From NCBI RefSeq assembly GCF_001267925.1, contig NZ_CP011409.1, forward strand, positions 1,612,001 to 1,676,000: a DNA stretch of 64,000 nucleotides. Direction: 5' to 3'. How positions within the stretch are numbered: position 1 is the first letter of the stretch; every line of letters starts with the position of its first letter. The DNA is from Herbaspirillum hiltneri N3. GTDB lineage: Bacteria; Pseudomonadota; Gammaproteobacteria; Burkholderiales; Burkholderiaceae_D. The translations under genes were made by a program, and so were the position numbers. The notes beneath the pieces are model-generated. The model did no database searches. It saw only the letters and a list, made by a program, of their open reading frames with translations, and was not told the DNA's origin. Positions 46,802 through 56,050 of the stretch are shown one piece after another.

Positions 46802-47245
46802 ATGTCTGAAGTTGCAAAGAAATCCGAGCAAAAAGATCCGCCCCCACGAGTGCGCCACGTCGACGAGATGGAGTGGGAGACCATCCGCTGGCCCGGTGAA
46901 ACCGGCAAGATGCTGTTTCATCCGAGCGAAGAAAATCCAACCGCTCCCAACGCCGGCCTGCTGCGGTTGGCGCCGGGTGCGCATCATCCGTGGCATCGCC
47001 ATGATTTTGCCCAGGTCTGGTACATCCTCGAAGGCGAGTTCACCATCGGCGGCAGGGTGTGCACGCCCGGCACCATGCTGTGCCACGGCGACCCGCATTG
47101 CGAAGAAGAGCTGCATACCGAACTCGGCGGCGTGATCCTGATCGTGCAGTATCCGGGACCGACGACGGGCGGGCGGCCGATCTACGACAAGCGTTTCAAC
47201 ATGGCCAAACGTGTCGATATTGCGCTGGAGCGAACTGACATCTGA
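46802..47245 (+). CDS. small cupin-domain protein
   Basis: 147-residue protein with a single cupin barrel: LRLAPGAHHPWHRHDFAQVWYILEGEF near residue 60 (in part) gives the metal-binding His cluster (HHPWHRH), and GTMLCHGDPHCEEELHTELGG holds the second cupin motif. It starts at the second ATG (46802), seven bases after AGGAG; the first ATG at 46796 is too close to that site. It is co-directional with and 25 bases after the binding-protein gene. It may be a dioxygenase, isomerase or sensor; no function can be assigned. Confidence 0.75.
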   Translation: MSEVAKKSEQKDPPPRVRHVDEMEWETIRWPGETGKMLFHPSEENPTAPNAGLLRLAPGAHHPWHRHDFAQVWYILEGEFTIGGRVCTPGTMLCHGDPHCEEELHTELGGVILIVQYPGPTTGGRPIYDKRFNMAKRVDIALERTDI

Positions 47246-47383
47246 GTACGGTCATTTTTGCATCAGCCGTCTGCTGCAAAAACGGTCGCATGGACGCATG
47301 CGGCCGTTTGTCTTTGCTGCGCACGAGGACAGGTACAATGCCGGAAACAGGCACAGGCCTTCGTCCCTCACCAAGAACAACGC

Positions 47384-47995
47384 ATGGATAATCCAGAATT
47401 AGTGGCGATACAAATCGGCAGCCGCATCCGCGAATGCCGGCGCGCGAAGAACATCACCCTGCAAGTCCTGAGCGACGAGACCGCGCTGTCTACGGGCTTC
47501 CTGTCGAAGCTGGAGCGCGGCGAAGCCAGCGCCTCGATCGCGAACCTGATTTCGATATCGAAGTACCTCGGCTTGTCGCTGCAGGATCTGTTCCAGACGT
47601 CCGCAGAAGCAGCGCCGCCGCCTCCCGATTATGTCCTGTCCAAGGCCAAGGCGCGCAACGACGAAGCGCCGCTGTCGGCGGCCGGGTACACCTTCCACCG
47701 CTCGTGCGGCGATCTGCCCGGGCAGCAGCTGGCGGCGTTCGAACTGGAGTTCCCCGCCAACCAGGAAAAGCAGCCGACGCTGGTTTCGCATGAAGGCGAA
47801 GAAGTGCTGTACATGCTCGACGGCAAACTGGAATTCCACATCGGCGACGATGTGCTGATTCTGGAGCGCGGCGATTGCCTGCATTTCAATTGCGAGAAAC
47901 CCCACATGGGCCGCAACATAGGCGCCAAGACCGCGCGCCTGATGATGGTGGTGTCGAGCGCGTCACCGATCAAGCGCCGCTTCGGCAAGGGCTGA
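47384..47995 (+). CDS. XRE-family regulator with C-terminal cupin domain
   Basis: 203-residue regulator: helix-turn-helix at about residues 10-65 (IGSRIRECRRAKNITLQVLSDETALS, FLSKLERGEASAS) and a cupin sensor domain at about 115-190 (LVSHEGEEVLYMLDGKLEFHIGDD, LERGDCLHFNCEKPHMGRN), the PuuR/SutR-like architecture. The cupin probably binds a small ligand. It is the third co-directional gene after the binding protein and cupin. Its last 33 bases overlap the convergent mug gene. Confidence 0.87.
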   Translation: MDNPELVAIQIGSRIRECRRAKNITLQVLSDETALSTGFLSKLERGEASASIANLISISKYLGLSLQDLFQTSAEAAPPPPDYVLSKAKARNDEAPLSAAGYTFHRSCGDLPGQQLAAFELEFPANQEKQPTLVSHEGEEVLYMLDGKLEFHIGDDVLILERGDCLHFNCEKPHMGRNIGAKTARLMMVVSSASPIKRRFGKG

Positions 47996-48550
47996 ACGAC
48001 TTTCTCCGGACATGATCGGAACGTTCTCTGCGAGCGCCTCGCGCAACTCCCGATAAGCCTGCACCAGCATGTCCTGGCTGAATCCGCGATTCAGTCCGCT
48101 GGGGTTCGGCAAGAGCCACACCATGGCGCCGCCGAATGCCTCCGGCTGTTTGCCCCATTCGACTTTCGGTTTCCCCGTGATGGCCTGATAGGCCGGTTTG
48201 CCGAGGAAGGCCAGGCACCTCGGCCTGAGCAGTTCTACCTTCTGGCACAGCGTTGCGGCGGAACGAATGAACTCATCGCGCAGCACCTCGTCGGCGCGTG
48301 CAGTCGGACGTTCAACCACGGTCGTCAGGCCGCAGCGATGGCCGAGAATGTTGCGGTCATCGAGCGGATCGATGAGTTCAGGCGTGAAGCCCGAGAGATG
48401 CACGGTCTTCCAGAAACGATTGCTCCTGCCCATGAAATGATGACCGCTCGCCGCTGCGCGCATGCCGGGATTGATGCCGCAGAAAATGACGTCGAGACCC
48501 GCGGCCAGGATATCGGGAAGAGGGGAGTCAACGGTGAGGCTTGGTTTCAT
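47963..48550 (-). CDS. mug: G/U mismatch-specific DNA glycosylase
   Basis: 195-residue uracil-DNA-glycosylase-superfamily enzyme that removes uracil or ethenocytosine opposite guanine. The catalytic-loop motif is VIFCGINPGMRAAASGHHF (near residue 22), with SNRFWK next, and the second motif is LLPNPSGLNR near residue 146. The ATG at 48550 gives the normal fold start; a TTG five codons upstream extends the frame. Its 3' end overlaps the convergent XRE-cupin gene by 33 bases, so the C-terminal residues of both share DNA. Confidence 0.88.
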   Translation of the reverse strand: MKPSLTVDSPLPDILAAGLDVIFCGINPGMRAAASGHHFMGRSNRFWKTVHLSGFTPELIDPLDDRNILGHRCGLTTVVERPTARADEVLRDEFIRSAATLCQKVELLRPRCLAFLGKPAYQAITGKPKVEWGKQPEAFGGAMVWLLPNPSGLNRGFSQDMLVQAYRELREALAENVPIMSGESRSALAEAALDR

Positions 48551-48736
48551 GCTCTGAGCTGTCAATACGTAATCAAGGTGGAGGCGCGCAGGTCACGGAT
48601 CTGCGCAGCGAGACTGATTATGGGCAAGAACGCACGCAGGAACAACCGCCGCCATGCGCTGTTATCGGCCATTCAGCAGCTGATCCGGGCCAGATCCTCC
48701 GAGCGCGCGAAGCAAGCCGGACGTTGGCGGCAGCCC

Positions 48737-48777
48737 AAAAAAAATCCCGCGAAGGAATCAATTCCAATTCGCGGGAT
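48737..48777 (-). terminator. intrinsic terminator of the MFS/leuDC unit
   Basis: Read on the minus strand, ATCCCGCGAA and TTCGCGGGAT form a 10-bp stem followed by eight T, 22 bases after the MFS stop codon. Confidence 0.85.
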
Positions 48778-48798
48778 GAGGCCGGGAAAGCCGCCCTT

Positions 48799-50127
48799 CT
48801 AGTTGCTGCGCTCGACCGTCTCAGGCAAGAACCAGGGGACGATCAGGCCGATCACATAGATGGACCCGAACGCCAGGGCCGTAGGAGCGATGCCGCCAAA
48901 GGCTTTGATCATTGCACCGGCGGCGATGGGGAAGAGGCAAGCCAGCAATCGCGCCGAGTTGAAAACAAAGCTGACGGCAGTTGATCTCACTGAAGTGTTG
49001 AACAATTCGGATGGATAAATCGCCAGCCACGCGAACGCACAACCCAGCGTGAAGAAACCATTGACCGGCGAAAAAATCAGGATTTCCATCGGTGTCGAGG
49101 CATAGCTGTAGATGAGAAACGTGGTTGCCAGCGATCCCGCAAAGGTCAGGAAGAGAAACCAGCGCCGGCCAATGCTGTCTGCGATGAAGCCCGACGCCAT
49201 GTAAGCCACGATTGCGCCGGTGGTGTAGAGCAGCGAGACATAGGAATCCCAATGGAACTGACCTCCTTGCGCTGCGCTGAGAATGCGCGTGTATTCAGTC
49301 AGCCAGCTCGACACCGCCCACCAGCCGGCAATACTCACCACTGACAACAAGGAAGTCAGCAGAATGCGGCGGACCGCTTCGCGCTCGGTGAAAACCTGCT
49401 TCAGGGTGAACGGACGCTTGCCGCCCTTCTCGGTGGATTGTTCGGTGGCGCCCCATTCCTGGCTCTTGAGCGCGGTGATCCATTCTTCCGATTCGTCGAC
49501 ATCCTTGCGAATATAGAGAACAAAGAAAGCCGGCAGCGCGCCGACCACGAACATCACGCGCCAGCTGTCGATGCCGATGGGGCCGATCAATTGCAGGACG
49601 TACCAGATGAAGGCGGCGGCGAGTGTGCCCCAGCCAAAGCCGGATTGCAGGAAGCCCGCACCTTTTGCCTTGGCTTCCGGAGGCCATGTTTCGGCCACCA
49701 GCGCAATGCCGGTGCTCCATTCGCTACCCATGGCCAGGCCTGTGATGAAACGCAGGACACACAGCGTGACGATGGTGTCGGAAAACGCAGTCAGTCCGGT
49801 AAAAAGCGCATACAGGAAGACGGACCACATCATGACGGTCTTGCGGCCGATGTAGTCGGCCAGCACGCCGCCCACCAGGCCGCCGATTCCCCATCCGAGC
49901 AGCGTGATGCCGATTACCAGCCCGGCATAGAATGGCTTGGAGGCGGCCTGGCTTGTCGTCAGCAGGGAATTGAGCAGCGGTGACAAGACGACGATCAGGG
50001 CCAGCGCTTCATAGCCGTCGAAGATCCAGCCGAGAAATGCTCCTTTCAATGTCTTCCAGTGTTTCGGGGTCAATCGTGCGTTCCATTTTCTGGACGCGGG
50101 TGATACGGCGTTTATCGCTTCAGGCAT
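48799..50127 (-). CDS. MFS transporter, sialate/aromatic-acid:H+ symporter type
   Basis: 442-residue transporter with about twelve membrane segments. GWIFDGYEALALIVVLSPLL near residue 33 is typical of the AAHS/SHS families, followed by GVLADYIGRKTVMMWSVFL and ITGLAMGSEWSTGIALVAETWPPEAKAK (in part). It ends in WFLPETVERSN. It follows leuD by 32 bases on the same strand and is followed by a strong terminator, so it is the last gene of leuC-leuD-MFS. It likely imports a carboxylic acid handled by the LeuCD-type isomerase. Confidence 0.87.
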   Translation of the reverse strand: MPEAINAVSPASRKWNARLTPKHWKTLKGAFLGWIFDGYEALALIVVLSPLLNSLLTTSQAASKPFYAGLVIGITLLGWGIGGLVGGVLADYIGRKTVMMWSVFLYALFTGLTAFSDTIVTLCVLRFITGLAMGSEWSTGIALVAETWPPEAKAKGAGFLQSGFGWGTLAAAFIWYVLQLIGPIGIDSWRVMFVVGALPAFFVLYIRKDVDESEEWITALKSQEWGATEQSTEKGGKRPFTLKQVFTEREAVRRILLTSLLSVVSIAGWWAVSSWLTEYTRILSAAQGGQFHWDSYVSLLYTTGAIVAYMASGFIADSIGRRWFLFLTFAGSLATTFLIYSYASTPMEILIFSPVNGFFTLGCAFAWLAIYPSELFNTSVRSTAVSFVFNSARLLACLFPIAAGAMIKAFGGIAPTALAFGSIYVIGLIVPWFLPETVERSN

Positions 50128-50159
50128 TGTCTGCTCCTCATCTTATTTAACGAATATTT

Positions 50160-50807
50160 TTACTTTAGCCAACTCTCTTCAACGAACCGTCGTGCCTCCA
50201 GTTTCTCAAGTGCCGTCCGGTTTTCCGCCAGAATTCGTCCGATTTCATCCAGCCCGAGCAAGAGTGAAGATTTGTGCCGCGCCTCGATCTCGAAGGAGCA
50301 GGTGATTTCAGCGTGTTGACTGGCGACGCGCACCTGCTGGGCCTCCAGGTCGATGGTCGTTTCCACCCGGCCATGCTGCCTGACCAGGTCGAACAGTGCA
50401 TCCACGGTCTCTGCGGGAAGAGAGATGGGAAGCACGCCGTTACGAATGCAATTTCCATAAAAGATGTCGGCAAAGCTGCTGGCGATCAGGGCGCGGATGC
50501 CATATTGCTGAATCGCCCAGACCGCGTGCTCGCGGCTGGATCCGCATCCGAAATTTTTTCCGCCCAGCAAGATCTGTGCGCCTTCGTACACCGGCATGTT
50601 CAAAGGGAAGTCGGGATAGGGCGTGCGATGGGAATTGTCCTGGCCGGGTGCGCCGGCTTCCCGGTAGCGCCAACTGTCGAACAGGTAGGCACCGTAGCCC
50701 TGGCGCGTGATCATCGCCATGTACTGTTTTGGCAGGATCGCATCGGTATCGACATTCTCGCGCTCGATCGGCACCAGATGGGAGGTGAGTCGGACAAAGG
50801 GTGTCAT
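50160..50807 (-). CDS. leuD: 3-isopropylmalate dehydratase-type small subunit (LeuD paralogue)
   Basis: 215-residue aconitase-superfamily swivel subunit: LVPIERENVDTDAILPKQYM near residue 11, ILLGGKNFGCGSSREHAVWA near 79 and SSFADIFYGNCIRNG near 105. These are the LeuD hallmarks, and the length is normal. The start at 50807 shares one base with the leuC stop (TGATG), so translation is coupled. There is no leuB nearby; instead there is an MFS transporter and a LysR regulator, suggesting a catabolic paralogue rather than leucine biosynthesis. Confidence 0.88.
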   Translation of the reverse strand: MTPFVRLTSHLVPIERENVDTDAILPKQYMAMITRQGYGAYLFDSWRYREAGAPGQDNSHRTPYPDFPLNMPVYEGAQILLGGKNFGCGSSREHAVWAIQQYGIRALIASSFADIFYGNCIRNGVLPISLPAETVDALFDLVRQHGRVETTIDLEAQQVRVASQHAEITCSFEIEARHKSSLLLGLDEIGRILAENRTALEKLEARRFVEESWLK

Positions 50808-52210
50808 CAGTATTCTCCCGGCAAGCAGAAATGGCCTGCGATTGCACTCGCGGCGGCCAGCGCCGGGCTCACCAGATGACTGCGGCCGCCATGGCCTTGC
50901 CGTCCCTCGAAGTTCCGGTTGGAGGTCGAGGCGCAACGCTCACCGTCGGAAAGACGGTCATTGTTCATCCCCAGGCACATGGAGCAGCCGGCATCCCGCC
51001 ACTCAAATCCGGCGTTGATGAAAATCTTGTCCAAGCCTTCGCTTTCCGCCTGCTTCTTCACCAGGCCGGAGCCGGGAACGATCAGGGCCTGGCGGATATT
51101 GGCGGCCACTTTTTTTCCTTCCACAATCCCGGCCGCCACGCGCAAATCCTCGATGCGCGAATTGGTGCAGGAGCCGATGAAGATCTTGTCCAGCCGCAGG
51201 GACCGGATCGGCGTGCCGCCGGTCAGCCCCATGTACTTCAACGCGTTCTCGGCAGCCTTGCGCGCAGCCGGATCGGAGAAGCTTGCGAGCGATGGAATCG
51301 ATTCATTGATGCCGACGGACATGGCCGGAGTGGTGCCCCAAGTGACTTGCGGAGTCAAGGTATCGACATTGAAGCGGAGCACCTTGTCGTAGCGCGCGCC
51401 GGGATCGGATCGCAGGGTCTTCCAGTAGGCGACGGCGGCGGTCCATTGTTCGCCGGTGGGCGCCAACGGACGTCCTTGAAGATAATTGATGGTGGTGTCG
51501 TCCACCGCGATCAGCCCGGCCCTGGCGCCGGCTTCCGTGGCCATGTTGCAGAGTGTCATCCGCGCTTCCATGCTCAGACCGGAAACCACGCTTCCGGCAA
51601 ATTCCAGCACGTGGCCGACGGCGCAGTCCGTGCCGAATTCGCGGATGAATCCAAGCGCGACGTCCTTGGCGTAGACCCCGGCCGGAAGCGTTCCCTCGAT
51701 GTCGACGCGCAAGGATTTCAGCTTGGGTACGGTGAGTGTCTGGGTTGCCAGGACCTGCTCGATATCCGAGGTGCCGACGCCAAATGCAAGCGCCGCAAAG
51801 GCCCCGTGCGTGGTGGTATGAGAGTCTCCGCAGGCAATCGTGGTGCCGGGCAGCGTATCGCCCAGTTCGGGCGCGACCACGTGCAGAATTCCCTGGCGGG
51901 GATCGTTGAGCGAGAAGTAGGTCAGATCGAACTGGCTGCAGTTTTCTTCCAGGGCCTGCAATTGTTCCTGCGCCGCACGATCGTGCATGCCCTGCCGCCG
52001 GTTCAGGGTGGGAATGTTATGATCGGCGGTCGCGACGACGGAGCTTGCCCGCCATAGTTTCCTGCCGGCAGCACGAATGCCGTCGAATGCCTGCGGACTG
52101 GTGACTTCATTGACCAGATGTTTGTCGATATAGAGCAGCACAGACGACTTGTAGTCTGCGACGACATGGCGCTCCCAAAGTTTCTCGAATAGTGTTTTGC
52201 TGTCCGGCAT
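50807..52210 (-). CDS. leuC: 3-isopropylmalate dehydratase-type large subunit (LeuC paralogue)
   Basis: 467-residue aconitase-family subunit. The [4Fe-4S] ligands are C348 ([14 protein letters not shown]), C409 and C412 ([11 protein letters not shown]), the same spacing as E. coli LeuC (347, 407, 410) within two residues. Other motifs are [28 protein letters not shown] and the C-terminal segment [19 protein letters not shown]. It is first in leuC-leuD-MFS and divergent from a LysR gene. It isomerises 2- and 3-alkylmalates; in this context citramalate/citraconate or a similar acid is possible. Confidence 0.9.
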   Translation of the reverse strand: MPDSKTLFEKLWERHVVADYKSSVLLYIDKHLVNEVTSPQAFDGIRAAGRKLWRASSVVATADHNIPTLNRRQGMHDRAAQEQLQALEENCSQFDLTYFSLNDPRQGILHVVAPELGDTLPGTTIACGDSHTTTHGAFAALAFGVGTSDIEQVLATQTLTVPKLKSLRVDIEGTLPAGVYAKDVALGFIREFGTDCAVGHVLEFAGSVVSGLSMEARMTLCNMATEAGARAGLIAVDDTTINYLQGRPLAPTGEQWTAAVAYWKTLRSDPGARYDKVLRFNVDTLTPQVTWGTTPAMSVGINESIPSLASFSDPAARKAAENALKYMGLTGGTPIRSLRLDKIFIGSCTNSRIEDLRVAAGIVEGKKVAANIRQALIVPGSGLVKKQAESEGLDKIFINAGFEWRDAGCSMCLGMNNDRLSDGERCASTSNRNFEGRQGHGGRSHLVSPALAAASAIAGHFCLPGEY

Positions 52211-52254
52211 GCCTGCAGTCTCCTGTTTTGACCGTGCAGGTTAACAGGACGGGC

Positions 52255-52273
52255 ATGATCCAGCCGTGATCAT
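52255..52273. promoter_or_regulatory. ATGATC-N7-GATCAT dyad between leuC and LysR genes
   Basis: A perfect 6-7-6 inverted repeat centred 56 bases before the LysR start and 54 bases before the leuC start. Its spacing fits a LysR-type binding site. Confidence 0.55.
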
Positions 52274-52319
52274 TCGCTAGGGGAGCTATCGCAAACCGGA
52301 AAATCAGTCAGGCCCCTCT

Positions 52320-53207
52320 ATGCGTTTCGATCTGGATACATTGAAGTTGTTTGTGCTGGTGGTGGAGCACGGCAGTATTTCCGCTGCCTCCGAACCAGGC
52401 CACATCGTCACTTCTGCCATCAGTCGCCGGCTTTCCGATCTGGAGGAGGAGGCCGGCGTACCGCTGCTGCGCCGCCGCAGCAGAGGCGTGGAGCCGACCG
52501 CAGCCGGCCTTTCCATTTACCAGCACGCCAAAAGCATACTCGGCCAGCTGCGCCAGATAGACTGCGACATCAGCGAGCATCGCTCCGGGATCAAAGGCAA
52601 CGTCCGCATCTGGGTCAACATGACCGCACTGTGCTATTACCTTCCGGCCCAGCTTCATGCCTTCATGGCCGAATACCCGGATGTGAGCATCGAACTGGTG
52701 GAAAAACTGAGTGATGCCATTCCGCACGCCGTGAAGGCGGGAGAGGCGGACCTGGGGATATGCGCACCGACCGATAGCGTGGCAGGCGTGTCCGAAGCAA
52801 TCTACGTCACCGATCCACTGGTGCTGATCGTGCCGCGCGATCACAAGTTCGCATCGCGCAAGCGCATCCGGTTTGAGGATACGCTCGACGAAAAACACAT
52901 CATGATGCAGAGCGGCGCCTCCATTCACACCATGTCACAGATGGCGGCCCGGGCGCTCAAGCGAAAAATCCATCTCTCGGTACTCGTCACCAGCTTCGAC
53001 GCCATACGCAACATGGTGTCGGAAGGATTGGGCATTGCCGTCATTCCGGAGCTTGCGCTCAAAGGTGTGGACGCAACCCGTTACAGCGTCGTCCGGCTCA
53101 CCGACAAATGGTGTTTGCGGAAATTCAAGATCCTCTGGAACGACCAGCTGCCACAGTCCCCGGCAGCCATGCGACTGCTCAGGCATTTGCGAAACGACGC
53201 TCTTTGA
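52320..53207 (+). CDS. LysR-family regulator of the leuCD-MFS unit
   Basis: 295-residue LysR protein. The winged helix is at residues 1-60 (TLKLFVLVVEHGSISAASEPG, SAISRRLSDLEEEAGVPLLRR); the effector domain contains RIWVNMTALCYYLPAQLHAF and GLGIAVIPELALKGVD. It is divergent from leuC across 109 bases containing a dyad at 52255. Its placement predicts control of leuC-leuD-MFS in response to the transported acid. The effector is unknown. Confidence 0.87.
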   Translation: MRFDLDTLKLFVLVVEHGSISAASEPGHIVTSAISRRLSDLEEEAGVPLLRRRSRGVEPTAAGLSIYQHAKSILGQLRQIDCDISEHRSGIKGNVRIWVNMTALCYYLPAQLHAFMAEYPDVSIELVEKLSDAIPHAVKAGEADLGICAPTDSVAGVSEAIYVTDPLVLIVPRDHKFASRKRIRFEDTLDEKHIMMQSGASIHTMSQMAARALKRKIHLSVLVTSFDAIRNMVSEGLGIAVIPELALKGVDATRYSVVRLTDKWCLRKFKILWNDQLPQSPAAMRLLRHLRNDAL

Positions 53208-53293
53208 TTTCGCACGATAACGCGCAGTTCGTAGCCTGCTGCGCGGCTGACACAACTGACACCACTGACACAATATCGATGCGATCTGAAAAT

Positions 53294-54766
53294 CTACATC
53301 AGAATGATGTCGTACTGTTCCTGCTGGTAATCCGTCTGCACCTGCAATGAGATCGGCTTCTTGATGAAGTCGCCGAGCATGGCGAGATGTTGCGACTCTT
53401 CTTCGAGGAACATGTCGACCACCACCTGCGCCGCCAGGATGCGGAATTCGCGCGGGTTGAATTGCTTCGCCTCGCGCAGCACTTCGCGCAGGATTTCGTA
53501 GCAGACCGTACGCGAGGTCTTGACCTGGCCCTTGCCCTTGCAGGCAGGGCAGGTTTCGCACAGGATGTGCGCGAGCGACTCGCGGGTGCGCTTCCGCGTC
53601 ATTTCCACCAGGCCCAGCGCCGAGAAACCAGATACCGAAATCTTGGTGCGGTCGCGCTGCAGGGCCTTGTTCAGTTCCGAGAGCACGGCGCTGCGGTGCT
53701 CGGGGTTTTCCATGTCGATGAAGTCGAGGATGATGATGCCGCCCAGATTGCGCAGGCGCAGCTGGCGCGCGATGGCGTGTGCGGCTTCCAGGTTCGTCTT
53801 GAAGATGGTGTCGTCGAAGTTGCGGCCGTTGACGAAGCTGCCGGTGTTGACGTCGATGGTGGTCATCGCTTCGGTCTGGTCGACGATCAGGTAACCGCCC
53901 GACTTGAGATCGACGCGGCGGCCGAGTGCGCGTTCGATTTCTTCTTCCACGCCGTACAGGTCGAACAGCGGCCGTTCGCCGCGATAGTGCATCAGCTTGG
54001 GCAGCACCGACGGCGTATAGAGCGAGCCGAACTCCTGCAGCATCTGGAAGTTCTCGCGCGAGTCGACCTGGATGTTCGAGGTGTCGTCGCTGACGAAGTC
54101 GCGCAGCACGCGCTGGGCCAGGCTCAGATCCTGGTACATCAGCGTCGGCGCGGGTTTGGTCTTGGTCTGGGCGATGATGCTGGCCCAGGTCTTGCGCAGG
54201 TACTCGACATCCATCTGCAAGTCGGCGTCGGACGCATCTTCGGCCATGGTACGGATGATGAAGCCGCCTTTTTCTTCCGGCGGCAGCAGGCTCTGCACCT
54301 TGCTGCGCAGCTGTTCGCGTTCGGCTTCGTTCTCGATGCGCTGCGAAATGCCGATATGCTTGTCCTGCGGCAGATACACCAGCATGCGGCCGGCGATGGA
54401 TATCTGCGTCGACAGGCGCGCGCCCTTGGTGCCGATCGGATCCTTGATCACCTGCACGGTGATGGTCTGGCCGTCGAACAGCAGCTTTTCGATGGGAATG
54501 TGCGGCACGCTCTGGTTGCTAGGGCCGTCATGCGGCTTGGCTTCCCAGATGTCGGCCACGTGCAGGAAGGCGGCGCGTTCCAGGCCGATGTCGATGAAGG
54601 CCGATTGCATGCCGGGCAGCACGCGCACGACTTTGCCGAGATAGACGTTGCCGGCCAGGCCGCGCGACAGGGTGCGCTCGATGTGCAGCTCTTGCACCGC
54701 GCCTTGCAGGATCAGCGCGACGCGCGTCTCCTGCGGCGTGATGTTGATCAGGATGTCTTCGTTCAT
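53294..54766 (-). CDS. rng: ribonuclease G
   Basis: 490-residue endoribonuclease of the RNase E/G family, acting in rRNA 5' maturation and mRNA decay. The N-terminal S1 domain includes RTLSRGLAGNVYLGKVVRVLPGMQSAF; the catalytic part has YLIVDQTEAMTTIDVNTGSF (metal Asp near residue 304) and GGIIILDFIDM (near 341); the zinc-link CETCPACKG is near residue 404. The length equals E. coli RNase G and lacks the RNase E scaffold tail. It is the last gene of the nadD-rsfS-rlmH-maf-rng run. Confidence 0.95.
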   Translation of the reverse strand: MNEDILINITPQETRVALILQGAVQELHIERTLSRGLAGNVYLGKVVRVLPGMQSAFIDIGLERAAFLHVADIWEAKPHDGPSNQSVPHIPIEKLLFDGQTITVQVIKDPIGTKGARLSTQISIAGRMLVYLPQDKHIGISQRIENEAEREQLRSKVQSLLPPEEKGGFIIRTMAEDASDADLQMDVEYLRKTWASIIAQTKTKPAPTLMYQDLSLAQRVLRDFVSDDTSNIQVDSRENFQMLQEFGSLYTPSVLPKLMHYRGERPLFDLYGVEEEIERALGRRVDLKSGGYLIVDQTEAMTTIDVNTGSFVNGRNFDDTIFKTNLEAAHAIARQLRLRNLGGIIILDFIDMENPEHRSAVLSELNKALQRDRTKISVSGFSALGLVEMTRKRTRESLAHILCETCPACKGKGQVKTSRTVCYEILREVLREAKQFNPREFRILAAQVVVDMFLEEESQHLAMLGDFIKKPISLQVQTDYQQEQYDIILM

Positions 54767-54840
54767 GGTCCGATGACCTTAAAAATGGTGAATGCTGGAA
54801 AGGGCTGGCGCGGACAGGCAGGGAAGCCGGCCGGCGCCGC

Positions 54841-55458
54841 TCACAATGTGGCTTGCGGCAAGATGCGCATGCCGGTCTTCTGCAGCAGTTGCGCGGTCTC
54901 GAACAGCGGCAGGCCCATGATGCCGGAATGGCTGCCGGCGATGTCCTTGATGAAAATCGATGCCAGGCCCTGGATGCCGTAACCGCCGGCCTTGTCGAAC
55001 GGCTCTTGGGTCGAGCAATAGGCGCGGATCATGTCGTCGGTCAGGGCTTCGAAGGCGACGTCCGAGTACTGCGTGATTTGCCACATCTGTTCCTGGAAGG
55101 CCACCGCAACGCTGGTCAGCACCTGGTGCGTGCGGCCGGACAGGCGCGTGATCATGTCGACGGCCTCCCTGATGTCGGCCGGTTTGCCGAGGATCAGGTC
55201 GTCCACTACTACGGTGGTGTCGGCCGAGAGGATGGGGCGCATCGGCAATTGCCGGTAGAGCATGGTCTGGCGCGCGCTGAGCAGTTTGTCGCGGGTGACG
55301 CGGGCAACGTAGTCGGCCGGCTTTTCATTCGGCAGGACTTGCTCGTCGACTTCCTTGTCGTTGAGCAGCAATTCGAAATCGATGCCGATCTGGCGCAGCA
55401 GTTCGCGCCGGCGGGGACTCTTGGAGGCGAGGTAGATTTTTTTGTCAGCAAGTTTCAT
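54841..55458 (-). CDS. maf: Maf family nucleoside-triphosphate pyrophosphatase
   Basis: 205-residue Maf protein (dTTP/UTP pyrophosphatase type). It has YLASKSPRRRELLRQIGID (residues 9-27), the conserved DKEVDEQVLPNEKPADYVARVTRDK region (in part), ILSADTTVVVDDLILGKP near 77 and GGYGIQGLASIFIKDIAGSHSGIMGLPLFE near 158 (in part). It hydrolyses non-canonical nucleotides. Located between rlmH and rng, with a hairpin in the spacer before it. Confidence 0.94.
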   Translation of the reverse strand: MKLADKKIYLASKSPRRRELLRQIGIDFELLLNDKEVDEQVLPNEKPADYVARVTRDKLLSARQTMLYRQLPMRPILSADTTVVVDDLILGKPADIREAVDMITRLSGRTHQVLTSVAVAFQEQMWQITQYSDVAFEALTDDMIRAYCSTQEPFDKAGGYGIQGLASIFIKDIAGSHSGIMGLPLFETAQLLQKTGMRILPQATL

Positions 55459-55486
55459 GAAGCAACACTTCTCAGTATTTATCTGT

Positions 55487-55508
55487 ACACCGGCATTGTT
55501 GCCGGTGT
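55487..55508 (-). other. perfect 9-bp stem hairpin between rlmH and maf
   Basis: ACACCGGCA and TGCCGGTGT pair perfectly around a 4-base loop, 29 bases before the maf start on the minus strand. No U-run follows. It may be an mRNA-processing or attenuation site in this operon. Confidence 0.5.
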
Positions 55509-55562
55509 GCTTGCTTTGCTTTATCGCTGCACGGGCTGCGCGTGCTATGCCTGCCCTACGTG

Positions 55563-56033
55563 TTATACGCGGTGATACGGATGATTCTGCGTAATCGACC
55601 AGGCGCGGTACAACTGTTCGGCCAGCAGCACGCGCACCATGCCGTGCGGCAGCGTCAGACTGGAGATGCGCACCAGCATGTCGGCGCTGGCCTTGAGGCC
55701 GGGATCAAGGCCGTCGGCGCCGCCGATCACGAAGGCGACGTCGCGGCCATCCTGCTGCCATTGCGTCAGCAGCTGCGACAACTGCATCGAAGTAATATCC
55801 TTGCCGTGCTCGTCCAGCCCCACGATGCGCGCGCCTTTCGGCAGCGCCGCTTCGATCTTGCTGCGTTCCTGCGACATCACGGTTTCTGCGGTCCTGCTGC
55901 CGGAGCGTTCGATCGGTTTGATTTCTTTCAACAGGACGCGGCACTCGGCCGGCATCCTCTTGGCGTATTCGTTAAATCCCGATTCGATCCAGCCCGGCAT
56001 TTTGTGACCGACGGCGGTAATGATGAGCTGCAT
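55563..56033 (-). CDS. rlmH: 23S rRNA (pseudouridine(1915)-N3)-methyltransferase
   Basis: 156-residue SPOUT-class methyltransferase with normal length. [28 protein letters not shown] at the start (in part), [13 protein letters not shown] near residue 103 and the trefoil-knot C-terminus [20 protein letters not shown], ending NHPYHRV, where the family ends HPYHR. It methylates helix 69 of 23S rRNA in the intact ribosome. It lies 17 bases after rsfS in the conserved nadD-rsfS-rlmH order. Confidence 0.96.
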   Translation of the reverse strand: MQLIITAVGHKMPGWIESGFNEYAKRMPAECRVLLKEIKPIERSGSRTAETVMSQERSKIEAALPKGARIVGLDEHGKDITSMQLSQLLTQWQQDGRDVAFVIGGADGLDPGLKASADMLVRISSLTLPHGMVRVLLAEQLYRAWSITQNHPYHRV

Positions 56034-56050
56034 GGCTCACACTACCGGGG

